Assembly: GCA_035294145.1 (NCBI GenBank)
Contig: DATGLL010000136.1
Coordinates: 1-54,046 of the forward strand
Direction: 5' to 3'
Length of the DNA stretch: 54,046 bases
Source of the DNA: CADDZO01 sp035294145
GTDB taxonomy: Bacteria; Chloroflexota; Dormibacteria; Dormibacterales; Dormibacteraceae
Shown: positions 43,180 to 51,730 of the stretch, in pieces
Layout: every line of letters begins with the position of its first letter
How positions within the stretch are numbered: the stretch's first letter is position 1
The notes under the pieces: generated by a model
The model's input: the letters and a program-made list of their open reading frames with translations, nothing else
Databases searched by the model: none
Told to the model about the DNA's origin: nothing
Made by a program: the position numbers and the translations under genes

Positions 43180-43251
43180 GTATAGCAGCAGACGCTGAAT
43201 ACAGCAGCAATATACATCAATATCGCCAAGGACCCCGGCGCAGGATGAGCC

Positions 43252-44784
43252 TCACCCGCCCGTCCCGCCCTCCCGCCGGGGGTCCTCCAGCGCCCGCGCC
43301 GCCAGCTCCCGGAGCCGGACCTTCTGCACCTTGACCCCGTTGGGGCCCTGGGTGGTGGGGAACTCGTCCACCGGGATCACCCGGCGGGGCACCTTGTAGC
43401 CGGCCAGCCGGCCGCGCACGAACTCGAGCACCCGGCCCTCGTCGAAGTCGTCCCCGGCCAGGACGAAGGCCACCGGCACCTCGCCCTCCCCCGGCCGCTC
43501 GACCCCCACCACCTGGGCCGCCCGCACCGCCGGGTGTCGGGCCAGCTCCCCCTCGATCTCGGCCGGGTCGACCAGGAAGCCGCGCAGCCGCAGCGAGTCC
43601 CGGAGCCGGGCCAGGAAGACGAAGCCGCCATCGGGCCGGGTGTAGCCGAGGTCGCCGGTCCGGAACCAGCCGTCCCCGGTGAAGGCGGCCCGGGTCGCCT
43701 CCGGGTTGTGCAGGTAGCCCTCGGTCACGTTGTAGCCCCGGATCTGCAGCTCCCCCGGCCGGCCGTGCGGGCAGGGCCGCCCCGTGGCCGGGTCGCAGGC
43801 CCGGACCTCGATGTCGGCGCACACCGGCCGGCCCCCGGACAGGACCCGGGTCTCGGGCGGGTCGTCCGGGTCCCAGGTGGCCATCAGCGCGAACACCTCC
43901 GACATCCCGTAGACGCCGGTCAGCCGCACCCCAGCCCGGGCCTCGGCGTCGCGCACCAGCTCGGCGGCCAGGCCGGCGAAGTTGGCGAACGCCCCCCGCC
44001 GCCAGCGCAGGCGGGCGGGGTCCAGCTCGGGGCTGTCGAGCACGGCCCGGAGCATGGCGTCCGAGCCGGTGAGGTGCTCGATGCCCTGGGCGCACATCAG
44101 GCGGGCGGCCCGGTCGGGGTCGAACACCTCCTGGAGCATGCAGGCGGCGCCGCCGGCGAGGGCGCCCAGGGCGGTGTTGAAGCCGAACACGCCGAAGAGC
44201 GGGAGCGCCAGCAGCGAGTGCTCGCCGGGGCGGAGGTCGAAGGCCCGCGCCACCTCGCGGGCGTGGCGCTCGACCGGTCCCTGGCGGTGGGCGGCGAGCT
44301 TGGGGCCGGCGGTCGTCCCCGAGGTGGCGAAGAGGGCGCAGCGGTCGTCGGGGCGGCCGTCGTCGGCGGCGGGGGGACCGAGGGGGACCGTCTCCGGCGA
44401 CCAGACGAGCTCCAGGTCGGGCAGCCCTGGCCGCACCTGCTCGAGCAGGCCCCAGAAGTCGACGCCCAGGAAGTCGGGGGCGAGCACGATCCCCCTCGCC
44501 CGCGAGGCCCGCAGCACGTGCTCCAGCTCGGCCGCCCGATAGCGGGTGTTGACCGCCGCCACGCACACCCCGAGGCGGGCGCAGGCGAAGAGCAGCTCCA
44601 GCCACTCCGGGCGGTTGGGAAGCCAGAGGGCGAGCACGTCCCCCCGCCTCAAGCCGGCCTGGTGGAGCCCGCCGGCCACCCTCGCCGCCCGCTCGGCCAG
44701 CTCGGCGAAGGTGAGCCGGCGCTCACCGGCGATCACGGCCACCCGGTCGGGGTGCCGCTCCAGCAGCGAACCCAGCCGGTTCAT
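43252..44784 (-). CDS. acyl-CoA ligase (AMP-forming)
   Basis: The 510-residue protein belongs to the ANL family. P-loop LFATSGTTAGPKLAAH, VYGMSE, GWFRTGDLGY, and the C-terminal catalytic lysine region GPNGVKVQKVRLRE are all present, with RLRDSLRLRGFLVDPAEIE in place of the common LKSRGYRI-x-P-x-E hinge. It activates a carboxylic acid to its CoA ester via an acyl-adenylate. Its start overlaps the LLM gene stop by four bases (ATGA). The cassette thiolase - LLM - ligase suggests degradation of a cyclic or branched acid, the ligase giving the CoA thioester and the thiolase cleaving it. The acid is not known. Confidence 0.9.
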   Translation of the reverse strand: MNRLGSLLERHPDRVAVIAGERRLTFAELAERAARVAGGLHQAGLRRGDVLALWLPNRPEWLELLFACARLGVCVAAVNTRYRAAELEHVLRASRARGIVLAPDFLGVDFWGLLEQVRPGLPDLELVWSPETVPLGPPAADDGRPDDRCALFATSGTTAGPKLAAHRQGPVERHAREVARAFDLRPGEHSLLALPLFGVFGFNTALGALAGGAACMLQEVFDPDRAARLMCAQGIEHLTGSDAMLRAVLDSPELDPARLRWRRGAFANFAGLAAELVRDAEARAGVRLTGVYGMSEVFALMATWDPDDPPETRVLSGGRPVCADIEVRACDPATGRPCPHGRPGELQIRGYNVTEGYLHNPEATRAAFTGDGWFRTGDLGYTRPDGGFVFLARLRDSLRLRGFLVDPAEIEGELARHPAVRAAQVVGVERPGEGEVPVAFVLAGDDFDEGRVLEFVRGRLAGYKVPRRVIPVDEFPTTQGPNGVKVQKVRLRELAARALEDPRREGGTGG

Positions 44785-45617
44785 CCCAGCGCCGCCCGGG
44801 CGAGGAGGTCGACCTGGGCCGGGTCGGGGTCGCAGGGGAAGAGGACCAGCTCGTCGAAGCCCGCCTCCGCGTACGCGCCCAGGGTCGCCGCCACCGCCTC
44901 CGGCGTGGCCGGGGCCCGCTCGGCGAGGGCGGCGCCGCGCTCGCCGTAATAATGGTCGAGGTAGGCGAGGAGGTGACGGCGAGCCTTCGGGCCGAGGGCG
45001 AAGTAGGTCAGGGCGACGAAGCGGGGCCGCCCCCCGCGCCCGGCCGCCGTCCAGGCCTCGCGGATGCGGGCGCGCAGCTCGGCGCTGGCCTCGGGGGGCG
45101 CCGTGCCCGCGGTCCAGCCGATGCCGTGCTCCACCGTCCGCCGCACCGCCGCCTCGGCCATGCCCCCGATCAGGACCCGGACCCCGCCCGGGTTGGCCGG
45201 CTCCGGTCCGATCTCGCCCCCGGCCCAGGTCCGGCGCATCACCTCCAGGCCCCGGTCCATGAGCCGGCCGCGCTGGTGGAGGTCGCGGCCGACGGCCTGG
45301 AAGTCGTCGGCTCGGCCGCCGACGCCCACCCCCAGCACCAGCCGGCCGCTGGAGAGCCGGTCGAGGGTGGCCGCGGCCTTGGCCACCAGGACCGGGTTGC
45401 GGGTGGGCAGCAGGAGCACGTCGGTGAGCAGTTCGGCGCGCTCGGTGACGGCGGCCGCGGCGGCGAGCACGGTCAGTGGCTCCAGGTTGGGGTAGACGAC
45501 GCGGTCGATCACGCCCAGGCTGCTGTAGCCGGCCGCGTCCGCCGCCCGGGCCCAGTCCAGCACCTGGGCCCGGGTGACGCCGGGGATGGCGCCCGGCAGC
45601 CCGATGCCCACCCTCAC
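44781..45617 (-). CDS. LLM-class F420-dependent oxidoreductase
   Basis: The 278-residue protein starts MRVGIGLPGAIPGVTRAQVLDWARAADAAGYSSLGVIDRVVY. It continues with AELLTDVLLLPTRNPVLVAKAAATLDRLSSGRLVLGVGVGGRADDF and VRVLIGGMAEAAVRRTVEHGIGWTAG, the compact F420-type branch of the luciferase-like family. It overlaps the acyl-CoA ligase start by four bases and follows the thiolase gene by 19 bases. Use of F420 points to an actinobacterial or chloroflexotal host. The reaction is unassigned. Confidence 0.9.
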   Translation of the reverse strand: MRVGIGLPGAIPGVTRAQVLDWARAADAAGYSSLGVIDRVVYPNLEPLTVLAAAAAVTERAELLTDVLLLPTRNPVLVAKAAATLDRLSSGRLVLGVGVGGRADDFQAVGRDLHQRGRLMDRGLEVMRRTWAGGEIGPEPANPGGVRVLIGGMAEAAVRRTVEHGIGWTAGTAPPEASAELRARIREAWTAAGRGGRPRFVALTYFALGPKARRHLLAYLDHYYGERGAALAERAPATPEAVAATLGAYAEAGFDELVLFPCDPDPAQVDLLARAALG

Positions 45618-45636
45618 CGCCGCGACCCCGGCCCGG

Positions 45637-46824
45637 CTACTCCACCCGGAGGACGAGGGCGGCCCCGGTGTCGCCGGCGGCGCAGCCGGTGAAGAGCCCC
45701 ACCCCGCCGCCCCGCTCGCGCAGGGTCTCGATCAGCTCGGCGATCAACCGCAGCCCGGTCGGCCCCTGCGGATGCCCGTAGACCAGGGAGCAGCCATAGA
45801 GGTTCATGCGCTCCAGCGGGTATCCCATCTGGCGCGCGAGCCAGAGGTCGTTGACCGCGAAGGGGTTGTGGGTGGTGACCACGTCCACGTCGGCGATCGA
45901 GAGGCCGGCGTCGGCCAGCGCCCGCTCCGCGGCCGGGACCGGGGCCTTGGGCATGCGCGCCTTCTCCACCCGGGCCAGCCCGCTGCCCAGGATGCGGGCC
46001 ACCCCCTCGCCCCCCGACAGCTCGCGCGCTTGCTCGACCGTGGTCACCACGCAGCCGGCGCAGCCATCGGCGGGGTGGGTCTGGGTGCCGTAGGTGATCA
46101 CCCCTTCCGGTAGGACTGGTCGCAACGCCGCCAGCCCCTCGGCGGTGGTCTCGTGGACTCCCTCGTCGGCGTCGACCATGCGCACCCCAGCCTTGCCCAC
46201 GGGCACCGCCACCGGCACCAGATAGCGCCGCTGGAAGGCGCGCTCGTCGGCCAGCGCCTGCCGGTACTGCTCGTGGCGGAGCAGGGTCACCTGGTCCAGC
46301 TCCTGCCGCGAGAGGTCGGCCTCGCGGGCCACGTGCTCGGCGGTGGCGATCATGGCCTCCCCCGCCCAGGGGTCGCGGGCGAAGTTGTCCAGCACCCAGT
46401 TCTCGATCAGGGGGGAGCCGCCCATGGCGCTCGGCCGTGGGTAGCTGAGCACGGGCCCGTTGGAGGTCCGGTCGGTGGCCACCACCAGGGTCAGGCCCTC
46501 GCCGCCCTCCACCCCCATCGCCGCCACCTCCACGCAGACCGCCGAGGTGGCGCAAGCCTGGGAGATCATGGGCCCGCTCACCCTCTCGGCCCCGATCCGG
46601 GCCGCCACCGTCGGCGCCCCGTAGAAGATCCCCGCCTGGGGGACCGTCCAGCCCAGGACCAGCCTCCCGACCCGCTCCGGGGCCAGCCCCCGTTGCTCCA
46701 GCGCCCGCCGGGTCACGTCCACGGCCAGGTCCAGCGACGACATCTCGGAGAGCACGCCCTGCCAGCGCACGAAGGGCGACGACCAGGCGAAGCCCAGCGG
46801 GATGGCGGCCTTCTCGAACCTCAT
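45637..46824 (-). CDS. thiolase-family acyl-CoA acetyltransferase
   Basis: The 395-residue protein has the nucleophilic C91 in ISQACATSAVCVEVAAMGV, the histidine in GCSLVYGHPQGPTGLRLIAEL and the second cysteine in FTGCAAGDTGAALVL. NPFAVND replaces the usual NEAFA loop. ATG at 46824 starts MRFEKAAIPLGFAWSSP. The protein resembles SCP2/thiolase-like acetyltransferases more than classic FadA. It is first in the minus-strand cassette with an LLM oxidoreductase and an acyl-CoA ligase, in line with beta-oxidation-like cleavage of an unusual acid. Confidence 0.88.
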   Translation of the reverse strand: MRFEKAAIPLGFAWSSPFVRWQGVLSEMSSLDLAVDVTRRALEQRGLAPERVGRLVLGWTVPQAGIFYGAPTVAARIGAERVSGPMISQACATSAVCVEVAAMGVEGGEGLTLVVATDRTSNGPVLSYPRPSAMGGSPLIENWVLDNFARDPWAGEAMIATAEHVAREADLSRQELDQVTLLRHEQYRQALADERAFQRRYLVPVAVPVGKAGVRMVDADEGVHETTAEGLAALRPVLPEGVITYGTQTHPADGCAGCVVTTVEQARELSGGEGVARILGSGLARVEKARMPKAPVPAAERALADAGLSIADVDVVTTHNPFAVNDLWLARQMGYPLERMNLYGCSLVYGHPQGPTGLRLIAELIETLRERGGGVGLFTGCAAGDTGAALVLRVE

Positions 46825-47016
46825 GGCCCCATTCTCACCCACGCCGGAGCGTGGGAGGCGAGGCCGGGACCGTCCCTCCTCCCGGCGAGGTCGCGCCCAC
46901 CCCACCCGCGTCCTCGTCGTTAGCCTCCGCGGACGTGTGGACGAGGGGAGGGAGGGCCGGCCACGACGATGGCCACCGGGTCATCCTTCGAGCCCAACCC
47001 AACGAAGGGAGGGACG

Positions 47017-47336
47017 ATGGCCACACCCAGGATGGCCCCCCAGCACCTGGCCTGTGAGGACCTCGCGGCCCACCCCGACCGGCTCCGCGGCCTGCGGGAG
47101 GGCATGGTCGAGACGCCGATGGAGGCCGAGGTCAGCGCCCGCCGCGGGACCGGCGACGGCGTGCCGAGCGGGCGATGGTGCCGGTGGTCGCCCAGGCCGA
47201 CGTGGCCGCGATGAGCATCCGCCGGGTGGAGCGGCTGGGGCCGAGCCTGGGCATCGAGGGGATCAGGTCCTCTCTCTTCTCGTTCTCGGAGATGGCCGAG
47301 GAGCTGGACCAATGGCGGCTCTCTGCTCCCCCCTGA
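47017..47336 (+). pseudogene. IS256-family transposase remnant
   Basis: HPDRLRGLREGMVETPMEAEVSARRGTG matches the N-terminal ALMEAEVSARIGAG segment of IS256 transposases. A second frame gives VVAQADVAAMSIRRVERLGPSLGIEGIRSS and SEMAEELDQWRL, matching AVVAQAYVEGVSTRRVDDLVRAMGIEGISKSQVSRMAAELDE. The part between and the whole DDE C-terminal domain are missing. Confidence 0.65.
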
Positions 47337-47655
47337 CGCCAGCCCCGATCCCGAGGTGGGATCGACGGCCCAACCCAGCGCAGCCAAGAGGAGGGCCGGG
47401 TGGGTGGTGACCGCGAGGGGGTCGAGCCGGCCCTTGGCAACCAGTCGTGAGCCTGGGTCGCCATCCCCCGGTGAGGGTGGCCGCGATCACCGCCGCCCCA
47501 GGGAGTGGGCCTCGCCTCGGGGCCAGATCACCCCTCCCGGCCGCCAGCGGCCGCCCCGAGCAGCGCGTGCGTTCGGCCTCGCACGGGATCCAGGGCGGCA
47601 AACCGCAGCGCCGGGCCAGCCACCGTCCCCCACGCGTCGAGTGCATACTCGACAC
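47337..47655. other. no gene recognised
   Basis: GC-rich spacer between the IS256 remnant and the integrase-methyltransferase gene. A CATACT at 47644-47649 could be a -10 box placing the transcription start at or near the GTG at 47656, that is a leaderless mRNA. Confidence 0.4.
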
Positions 47656-48852
47656 GTGGAGGAGACACGGACCGCCGTGGGCAGGGATCACGGCCCGGCC
47701 GAGGCCCCCGAGACCGACCCCAACCAGCTGATCGCCCGCTTCCTCTCCGGCCGTCCCCCGGCCACCGCCCGCGCCTACGCCGCCGACCTGGAGGACCTGG
47801 CCCGCTTCCATCAGACCTCGGTGGAGGACACGGTGCGCTCGCTCCTGCTCGGGCCCGAGACCGCCCGAGAGCTGGTGCTGGGCTACGCCGTCGAGCTGCG
47901 CCGTCGAGGCCTGGCCCTCACCACCGCCCGGCGGCGGCTGGCCACCCTGCGCTCCCTGCTGGCCACGGCCCAGCAGCTGGGGGCGGTGGCCTGGGGGCTG
48001 GAGTTCCCCACCGAGCAGGAGGTGGAGCTGGCGGCGAGCGAGCGGGCCGAGCGGGAGCGATCCTCGTACCTGTTCCCGCGCCATCCCGGGGAGGCGGACC
48101 GGCTGGACCTCCAGCACCACGCCCTGCGCGAGGCCTTGGGCCGCAACCACCTGGCCCCGGCAGGGCCCCTGCGGAGGGTGCTGGACGTGGGCACGGGCAC
48201 GGGGCAGTGGGGGTTCGAGGTGTGCTGGGAGCACCCCGAGGCGCTGGTGGTGGGGTTGGATCTCGTCCCGGGAAGGGCGGAGCACCCCTCCGGCTACCGG
48301 CACGTGCGGGGCAACGTGCTCCAGGGGCTGCCCTTCCAGAGCGACACCTTCGATCTCGTCCACCAGCGCTTCCTGGTCTCGGGGATCCCGGTGGGGGAGT
48401 GGCCGCGGGTGGTGGCGGAGCTGGTCCGGGTGACCCGCCCCGGGGGCTGGGTCGAGCTCGCCGAGCCGACCATGGAGTTCTCCCGAATGGGGCCAGCGGC
48501 CCGCCGCTTCTGGGGATTGGTACAGGATGTTGCCACCTCCCTCGGGCTCGACGTTGCCAAGACCGTTTTTGACTCCTTGGATCGCTACCTACGGGAGGCC
48601 GGGCTGGAGGAGGTGACCCGGCGTGAGCTCGAGCTGCCGGTGGGGGAGTGGGGTGGCCGGGTCGGCTCCTTCCTGGCCAGCGATGCTAGGGCGGTGCTGA
48701 CCCGGATGGGCGAGGTGCTACAGTCTCGGTCGATCATCACCCTGGGGGAGGCGGCCGACCTTGCCCGTCGCTCCCTTCAGGAGTTCGAGGAGCACCGGAC
48801 GGTCTGGCCCATGGTCATCGCCTACGGTCGCAAGCCAAGCCAAGACCGGTAA
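47656..48852 (+). CDS. tyrosine-recombinase core-binding domain fused to SAM-dependent methyltransferase
   Basis: The 398-residue frame is intact. Residues 22-120 read LIARFLSGRPPATARAYAADLEDLARFHQ and LRRRGLALTTARRRLATLRSLLATAQQLGAVAWGLE, the N-terminal core-binding (SAM-like) domain of XerD-type tyrosine recombinases. After a charged linker, residues 146-398 form a class I methyltransferase with motif I VLDVGTGTGQWGFEV, acidic VVGLDLVPG, LPFQSDTFDLVHQRF and VTRPGGWVELAEP. The recombinase catalytic domain with its R-H-R-Y residues is absent. The start may be GTG 47656 or GTG 47677. A methyltransferase guided to DNA by a recombinase arm-type domain is one idea; a chance fusion is another. It lies between IS256 and tnpB remnants. 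Confidence 0.8.
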   Translation: MEETRTAVGRDHGPAEAPETDPNQLIARFLSGRPPATARAYAADLEDLARFHQTSVEDTVRSLLLGPETARELVLGYAVELRRRGLALTTARRRLATLRSLLATAQQLGAVAWGLEFPTEQEVELAASERAERERSSYLFPRHPGEADRLDLQHHALREALGRNHLAPAGPLRRVLDVGTGTGQWGFEVCWEHPEALVVGLDLVPGRAEHPSGYRHVRGNVLQGLPFQSDTFDLVHQRFLVSGIPVGEWPRVVAELVRVTRPGGWVELAEPTMEFSRMGPAARRFWGLVQDVATSLGLDVAKTVFDSLDRYLREAGLEEVTRRELELPVGEWGGRVGSFLASDARAVLTRMGEVLQSRSIITLGEAADLARRSLQEFEEHRTVWPMVIAYGRKPSQDR

Positions 48853-48899
48853 GCCGAGATCCCGGTGAGGGATGGTACACGGCTCCGGACGGCTGGAGG

Positions 48900-49330
48900 C
48901 TGCAAGCGCTCGAGCTCGCCCTGGACCCCACCCCGGAGCAGTGGCAGGCCATCCGGCGGCAGTGGGGCGGGCGGCGCTCCGCCTCCAACTGGGCAGTCCG
49001 AACCCTCGAGGCCGATCTCGACGCCCACCGGAAGAGGGGTACCCCACGAAGCCAGCTTCGTGGGGAGCCCCAGACCGGTGATTCGAGGGAGCCGCCGTCG
49101 TTCTCCGGGCTCCGCCGGCGCTGGAACCGGGCGAAGGCCACCGAGCCGGCTTCCCGAGGCGCAAGCGCAAGGGTCGATACCCGGACCGCTGCCCCTTCCG
49201 CACCGGGGTGATTCGGGTCGAGCCCGATCGCCGCCACCCTGGCCAAGATCGGGACCGTGCGCACGTGCGAGCGCACCCGCCGGCTGGAGCGGGTCGGCGA
49301 GCGGTGGTGGTCTTCCGGGTCCAGATCCAG
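48900..49330 (+). pseudogene. tnpB: TnpB (IS605/IS1341 type) pseudogene
   Basis: The first frame reads LQALELALDPTPEQWQAIRRQWGGRRSASNWAVRTLEADLDAHRKRG, the TnpB N-terminus (LDPTPEQ, NWAL). After an inserted hairpin at 49042-49065 come FSGLRRRWNRAKA, then GFPRRKRKGRYPDRCPFRTGVIRVEPDRRH and LAKIGTVRTCERTRRLE, matching GFPRFKKKGR, RFTTGAIRVE, LPRLGTIRTHESTRKL. The RuvC catalytic half is deleted. It is followed directly by the right end at 49337-49479. Confidence 0.75.
49042..49065. repeat. GC-rich palindromic hairpin, copy 3
   Basis: CCCCACGAAGC and GCTTCGTGGGG are perfect 11-bp arms with a CA centre. It interrupts the tnpB pseudogene between its N-terminal and RRRWN segments, so the hairpin behaves as an insertion independent of the right end. 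Confidence 0.8.
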
Positions 49331-49336
49331 CGGCCC

Positions 49337-49479
49337 CAGGGGTGCCCCACGAGGCTGGCCTCGTGGGGTCCCCCGGTCAGACCCGGGCCTCCCGGGCGCG
49401 CGGCGAGGAAACGCGAAGCCCGCGAGGGCAACCCCGTGAGGGGTGCCGCATGAGACTATCGCTTACTCAGCGGCAACGG
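49337..49479 (+). ncRNA. IS605-type right end with omega-RNA-like scaffold, copy 2
   Basis: It is nearly identical to 186-319, including the two GNRA-looped hairpins (GCCC-GCGA-GGGC, ACCCC-GTGA-GGGGT) and the terminal TCAGCGGCAACGG. It follows the tnpB pseudogene, as an omega-RNA locus should. The putative guide would begin at 49480. With TnpB dead, any activity would need a TnpB supplied elsewhere. Confidence 0.45.
49345..49368. repeat. GC-rich palindromic hairpin, copy 4
   Basis: CCCCACGAGGC and GCCTCGTGGGG are perfect arms with a TG centre. Compared with copy 3 the A-T pair in the arm has become G-C, a paired change. Confidence 0.8.
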
Positions 49480-49652
49480 ACGGGGAACCGTCTCCTCGAC
49501 GAGGCCCCGCCACTTACATGATGAACCCGTCCAGGGCGGGATCCGAGAGCGAGGCCACTCGCCGGCCCACCACCCCCACCTCTCTCGCCACCGTCCGTGC
49601 GGTCCTCACTCGCGTTTGCCGGTCTGCCGGCAGACCGGCAAGGAGGTTCCTC

Positions 49653-50200
49653 ATGAGCACGGACCTCGCCTCCGCTTCGGCGTCGTCGCCTCCCTGGCCG
49701 CCGGCAGCGAGGAGTGGGTCGAGAAGGCCCGACGCGCGGAGTCCCTCGGCTCCTCGAGCCTGCTGGTGCCGGACGACGACCGAATGCTCGGCCTCCCTCT
49801 CGACGCCGGCCGAGTCGGTGGCGCTGCCCAAGCGGTTGTGGGCGGGGGAGACGGTCACCGTCGACGGCGCCCATCACGCAGCGGCCGAGGTCTCGATCGC
49901 GCCCCTGCCCCAGCAGCGACCGCGGCCCCATCCCGATCGGAGCGGGCGGTCCGCGCCTGCTCCAGCTCGCGGCCCGGGAGGCGGACATCGTGGCCTCGAC
50001 CGTCAAGGCCACCGACCCGCGGATGGCGGCCGAGACGAAGGTGGCCCGGATGGGGGCCTTCCCGGCCCTGGTGGGGACAGCGGAGGAGAGGTGCACCACC
50101 CTGCAGCGCCGGCGGGAGGAGCTGGGCATCTCCGAATGGTCGGGGAGGAAGTGGTGGAGGCGCTGGCCCCAGTGATCGAACGGCTGGCCGGGCGGTGACC
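49653..50200 (+). pseudogene. decayed F420-type LLM oxidoreductase
   Basis: One frame reads LRFGVVASLAAGSEEWVEKARRAESLGSSSLLVPDDD, the N-terminus of an F420-dependent LLM family (TIGR03621-like). Another continues WAGETVTVDGAHHAAAEVSIAPLPQQRP, then GAGGPRLLQLAAREADIVASTVKATDPRMAAETKVARMGAF and a broken C-terminus. The middle part (RVGTFVL to the substrate loop) is deleted and at least three frame changes are needed. It follows the tnpB right end. Confidence 0.6.
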
Positions 50201-50534
50201 CGACCCGGGTGGCGTGAAGCCCCGGTCGCCCGCCGGCGGCGGGGAGCGTGGCGGCGGACGGCGGCCGCCCGGGCGGGGCGGGACGGATGCCCCGACGGTG
50301 CCCCGTCGCCCGGCCGGCCCGGCCATCGGGGTCGCTCGCGCCTGGCCGTCGTGTGCCCCGGTCGCGAGCAGCCGGCGGACCGACCAAGCGGCTATGGCAC
50401 GGCCCTCAGACGGGGCCGCGATCCTGCTGATCCAGAGTGGAGCCTCGATGAGGGCTCCCCTCCCGGAGCTCCGGAACCGTGGGCTCAGAGGGTCCTCCGA
50501 TCCGGAAGGGGAGACCGACCTCACCGAGCCCTCC
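50201..50534. other. no gene recognised
   Basis: Very GC-rich spacer between the LLM pseudogene and the 3' end of the binding-protein gene. Short frames on both strands show no motifs. Confidence 0.5.
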
Positions 50535-51650
50535 TCACGCTCCCCACAACCGAGCCACGTTCGTGATCTCAGCGTTGAGGATGTTGTCGTACTCGGCCGG
50601 TTGTGGCTCCGGAAGCACCTTCACACTGCTCAGGGCAGGGAAGCCGGGCGGTGACGGGCTGCCCGGCATGGTGCCGTAGAAGCCGGCGTCCGCCAGCGCT
50701 CGCTGCCCTTCCGGGGTCAGCATCCAGGCCTCGAGCAGCTCAGCCGCATGCGGGTGAGGTGCCCCCTTCAGCAACCCGACCGGCGTGTGTGCGACCTCAG
50801 CGCCCTCCTTCAGCGACAGCGCGAGCCCCTCGGGCGCTCCCTGCTTGCGATCCTGGATCACTGACTGAACGCCATATGGGATGGCAAGTGGATACTCACC
50901 CCCTCCAACCAGTTGCGCGACCTGAGGCACGTGGGGAACGACCACCGGGTCCTGGGCTCGAAACCGCTGGATGAAATCCTGTGGCACGCGCCCGTAGTGA
51001 GACAACTCGATGAGCAAGCTGCTCGTCGCCCCGATCTGCCGGGGATCGGTGATGACGACCTTGCCCCGCCATTGTGGTTGGAGGAGATCCACGTAGCTCT
51101 TTGGAGCCTGAGAGGGCTTCACCAGGTCCGTGTTGTATAGGATGCCGTTCAGCTTCACGTACGGTGTGACCCAGGTGTGGTCAGGGCCAACCAACTGGTA
51201 ACTCGTGTTCCGCAACCCCTGTGCCGTCGGGGGGTTGTAAGAGACGAGGTAACCATGGGTGTACGAACGCCAAATCTCATCGCTGGGGACGTCGAGCAGG
51301 TCAGCGGTGTGTTTGCCCGACACGAACTCCTCGTCGACCCTGGTCGTCAGCTGGCTCCCAGTCAGCAGCTGCGCCTGCACGCTGATGCCGGGGAAACGCT
51401 TGCTGAAGGCATCGTACACAACTTTCAATGCGGGCGCGTCAGGGGCGTAGACGACGACCTGTTGTTCCCCTGCCTTCTGCGCCTGTTGGTACAGTGTCAT
51501 CAGCTGCTTTGCCGCAGTAGGGCCTCCCAAGGCAGCGTTGCTCGATCCTTGACCAGCCTGTCCGGTTGCGCTCGTCGCCCCGCCACAGGCAACGAGCAAG
51601 AGCATGGAGCAGGTGATGGTCAGCACCTGCGCCCAGCGCCTCGTGCTCAT
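50535..51650 (-). CDS. extracellular solute-binding lipoprotein (iron/thiamin-type fold)
   Basis: The 371-residue protein has a signal peptide ending in the lipobox LLLVAC. The fold follows Fe(III)/2-aminoethylphosphonate-type binding proteins: VVVYAPDAPALKVVYDAFSKRFPGISVQAQLLTGSQLTTRVDEEF, TADLLDVPSDEIWRSYTHGYLVSY, WVTPYVKLNGILYNTDLVKPSQAPKSYVDLLQPQWRGKVVITDPRQIGAT. ATG at 51650 (MSTRRWAQ) is preceded by AGAGGGAGA. It lies 80 bases after the FAD oxidoreductase gene. No permease or ATPase is in view; they may lie elsewhere. Proteins of this fold also bind aromatic acids, which would fit the Rieske oxygenase upstream. Confidence 0.9.
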   Translation of the reverse strand: MSTRRWAQVLTITCSMLLLVACGGATSATGQAGQGSSNAALGGPTAAKQLMTLYQQAQKAGEQQVVVYAPDAPALKVVYDAFSKRFPGISVQAQLLTGSQLTTRVDEEFVSGKHTADLLDVPSDEIWRSYTHGYLVSYNPPTAQGLRNTSYQLVGPDHTWVTPYVKLNGILYNTDLVKPSQAPKSYVDLLQPQWRGKVVITDPRQIGATSSLLIELSHYGRVPQDFIQRFRAQDPVVVPHVPQVAQLVGGGEYPLAIPYGVQSVIQDRKQGAPEGLALSLKEGAEVAHTPVGLLKGAPHPHAAELLEAWMLTPEGQRALADAGFYGTMPGSPSPPGFPALSSVKVLPEPQPAEYDNILNAEITNVARLWGA

Positions 51651-51730
51651 TCTCCCTCTGACCTCCATTGACCTTGATCGTCGCTTTCCCTGCGTAGGTC
51701 ATGCCGCAGGTGTCATGAACCCTCCTCACC

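Noticed and set aside
43534..44949. Plus-strand frame of 471 codons antisense to the acyl-CoA ligase
   Set aside because: Repetitive proline/glycine/histidine composition; the ligase frame is unambiguous.
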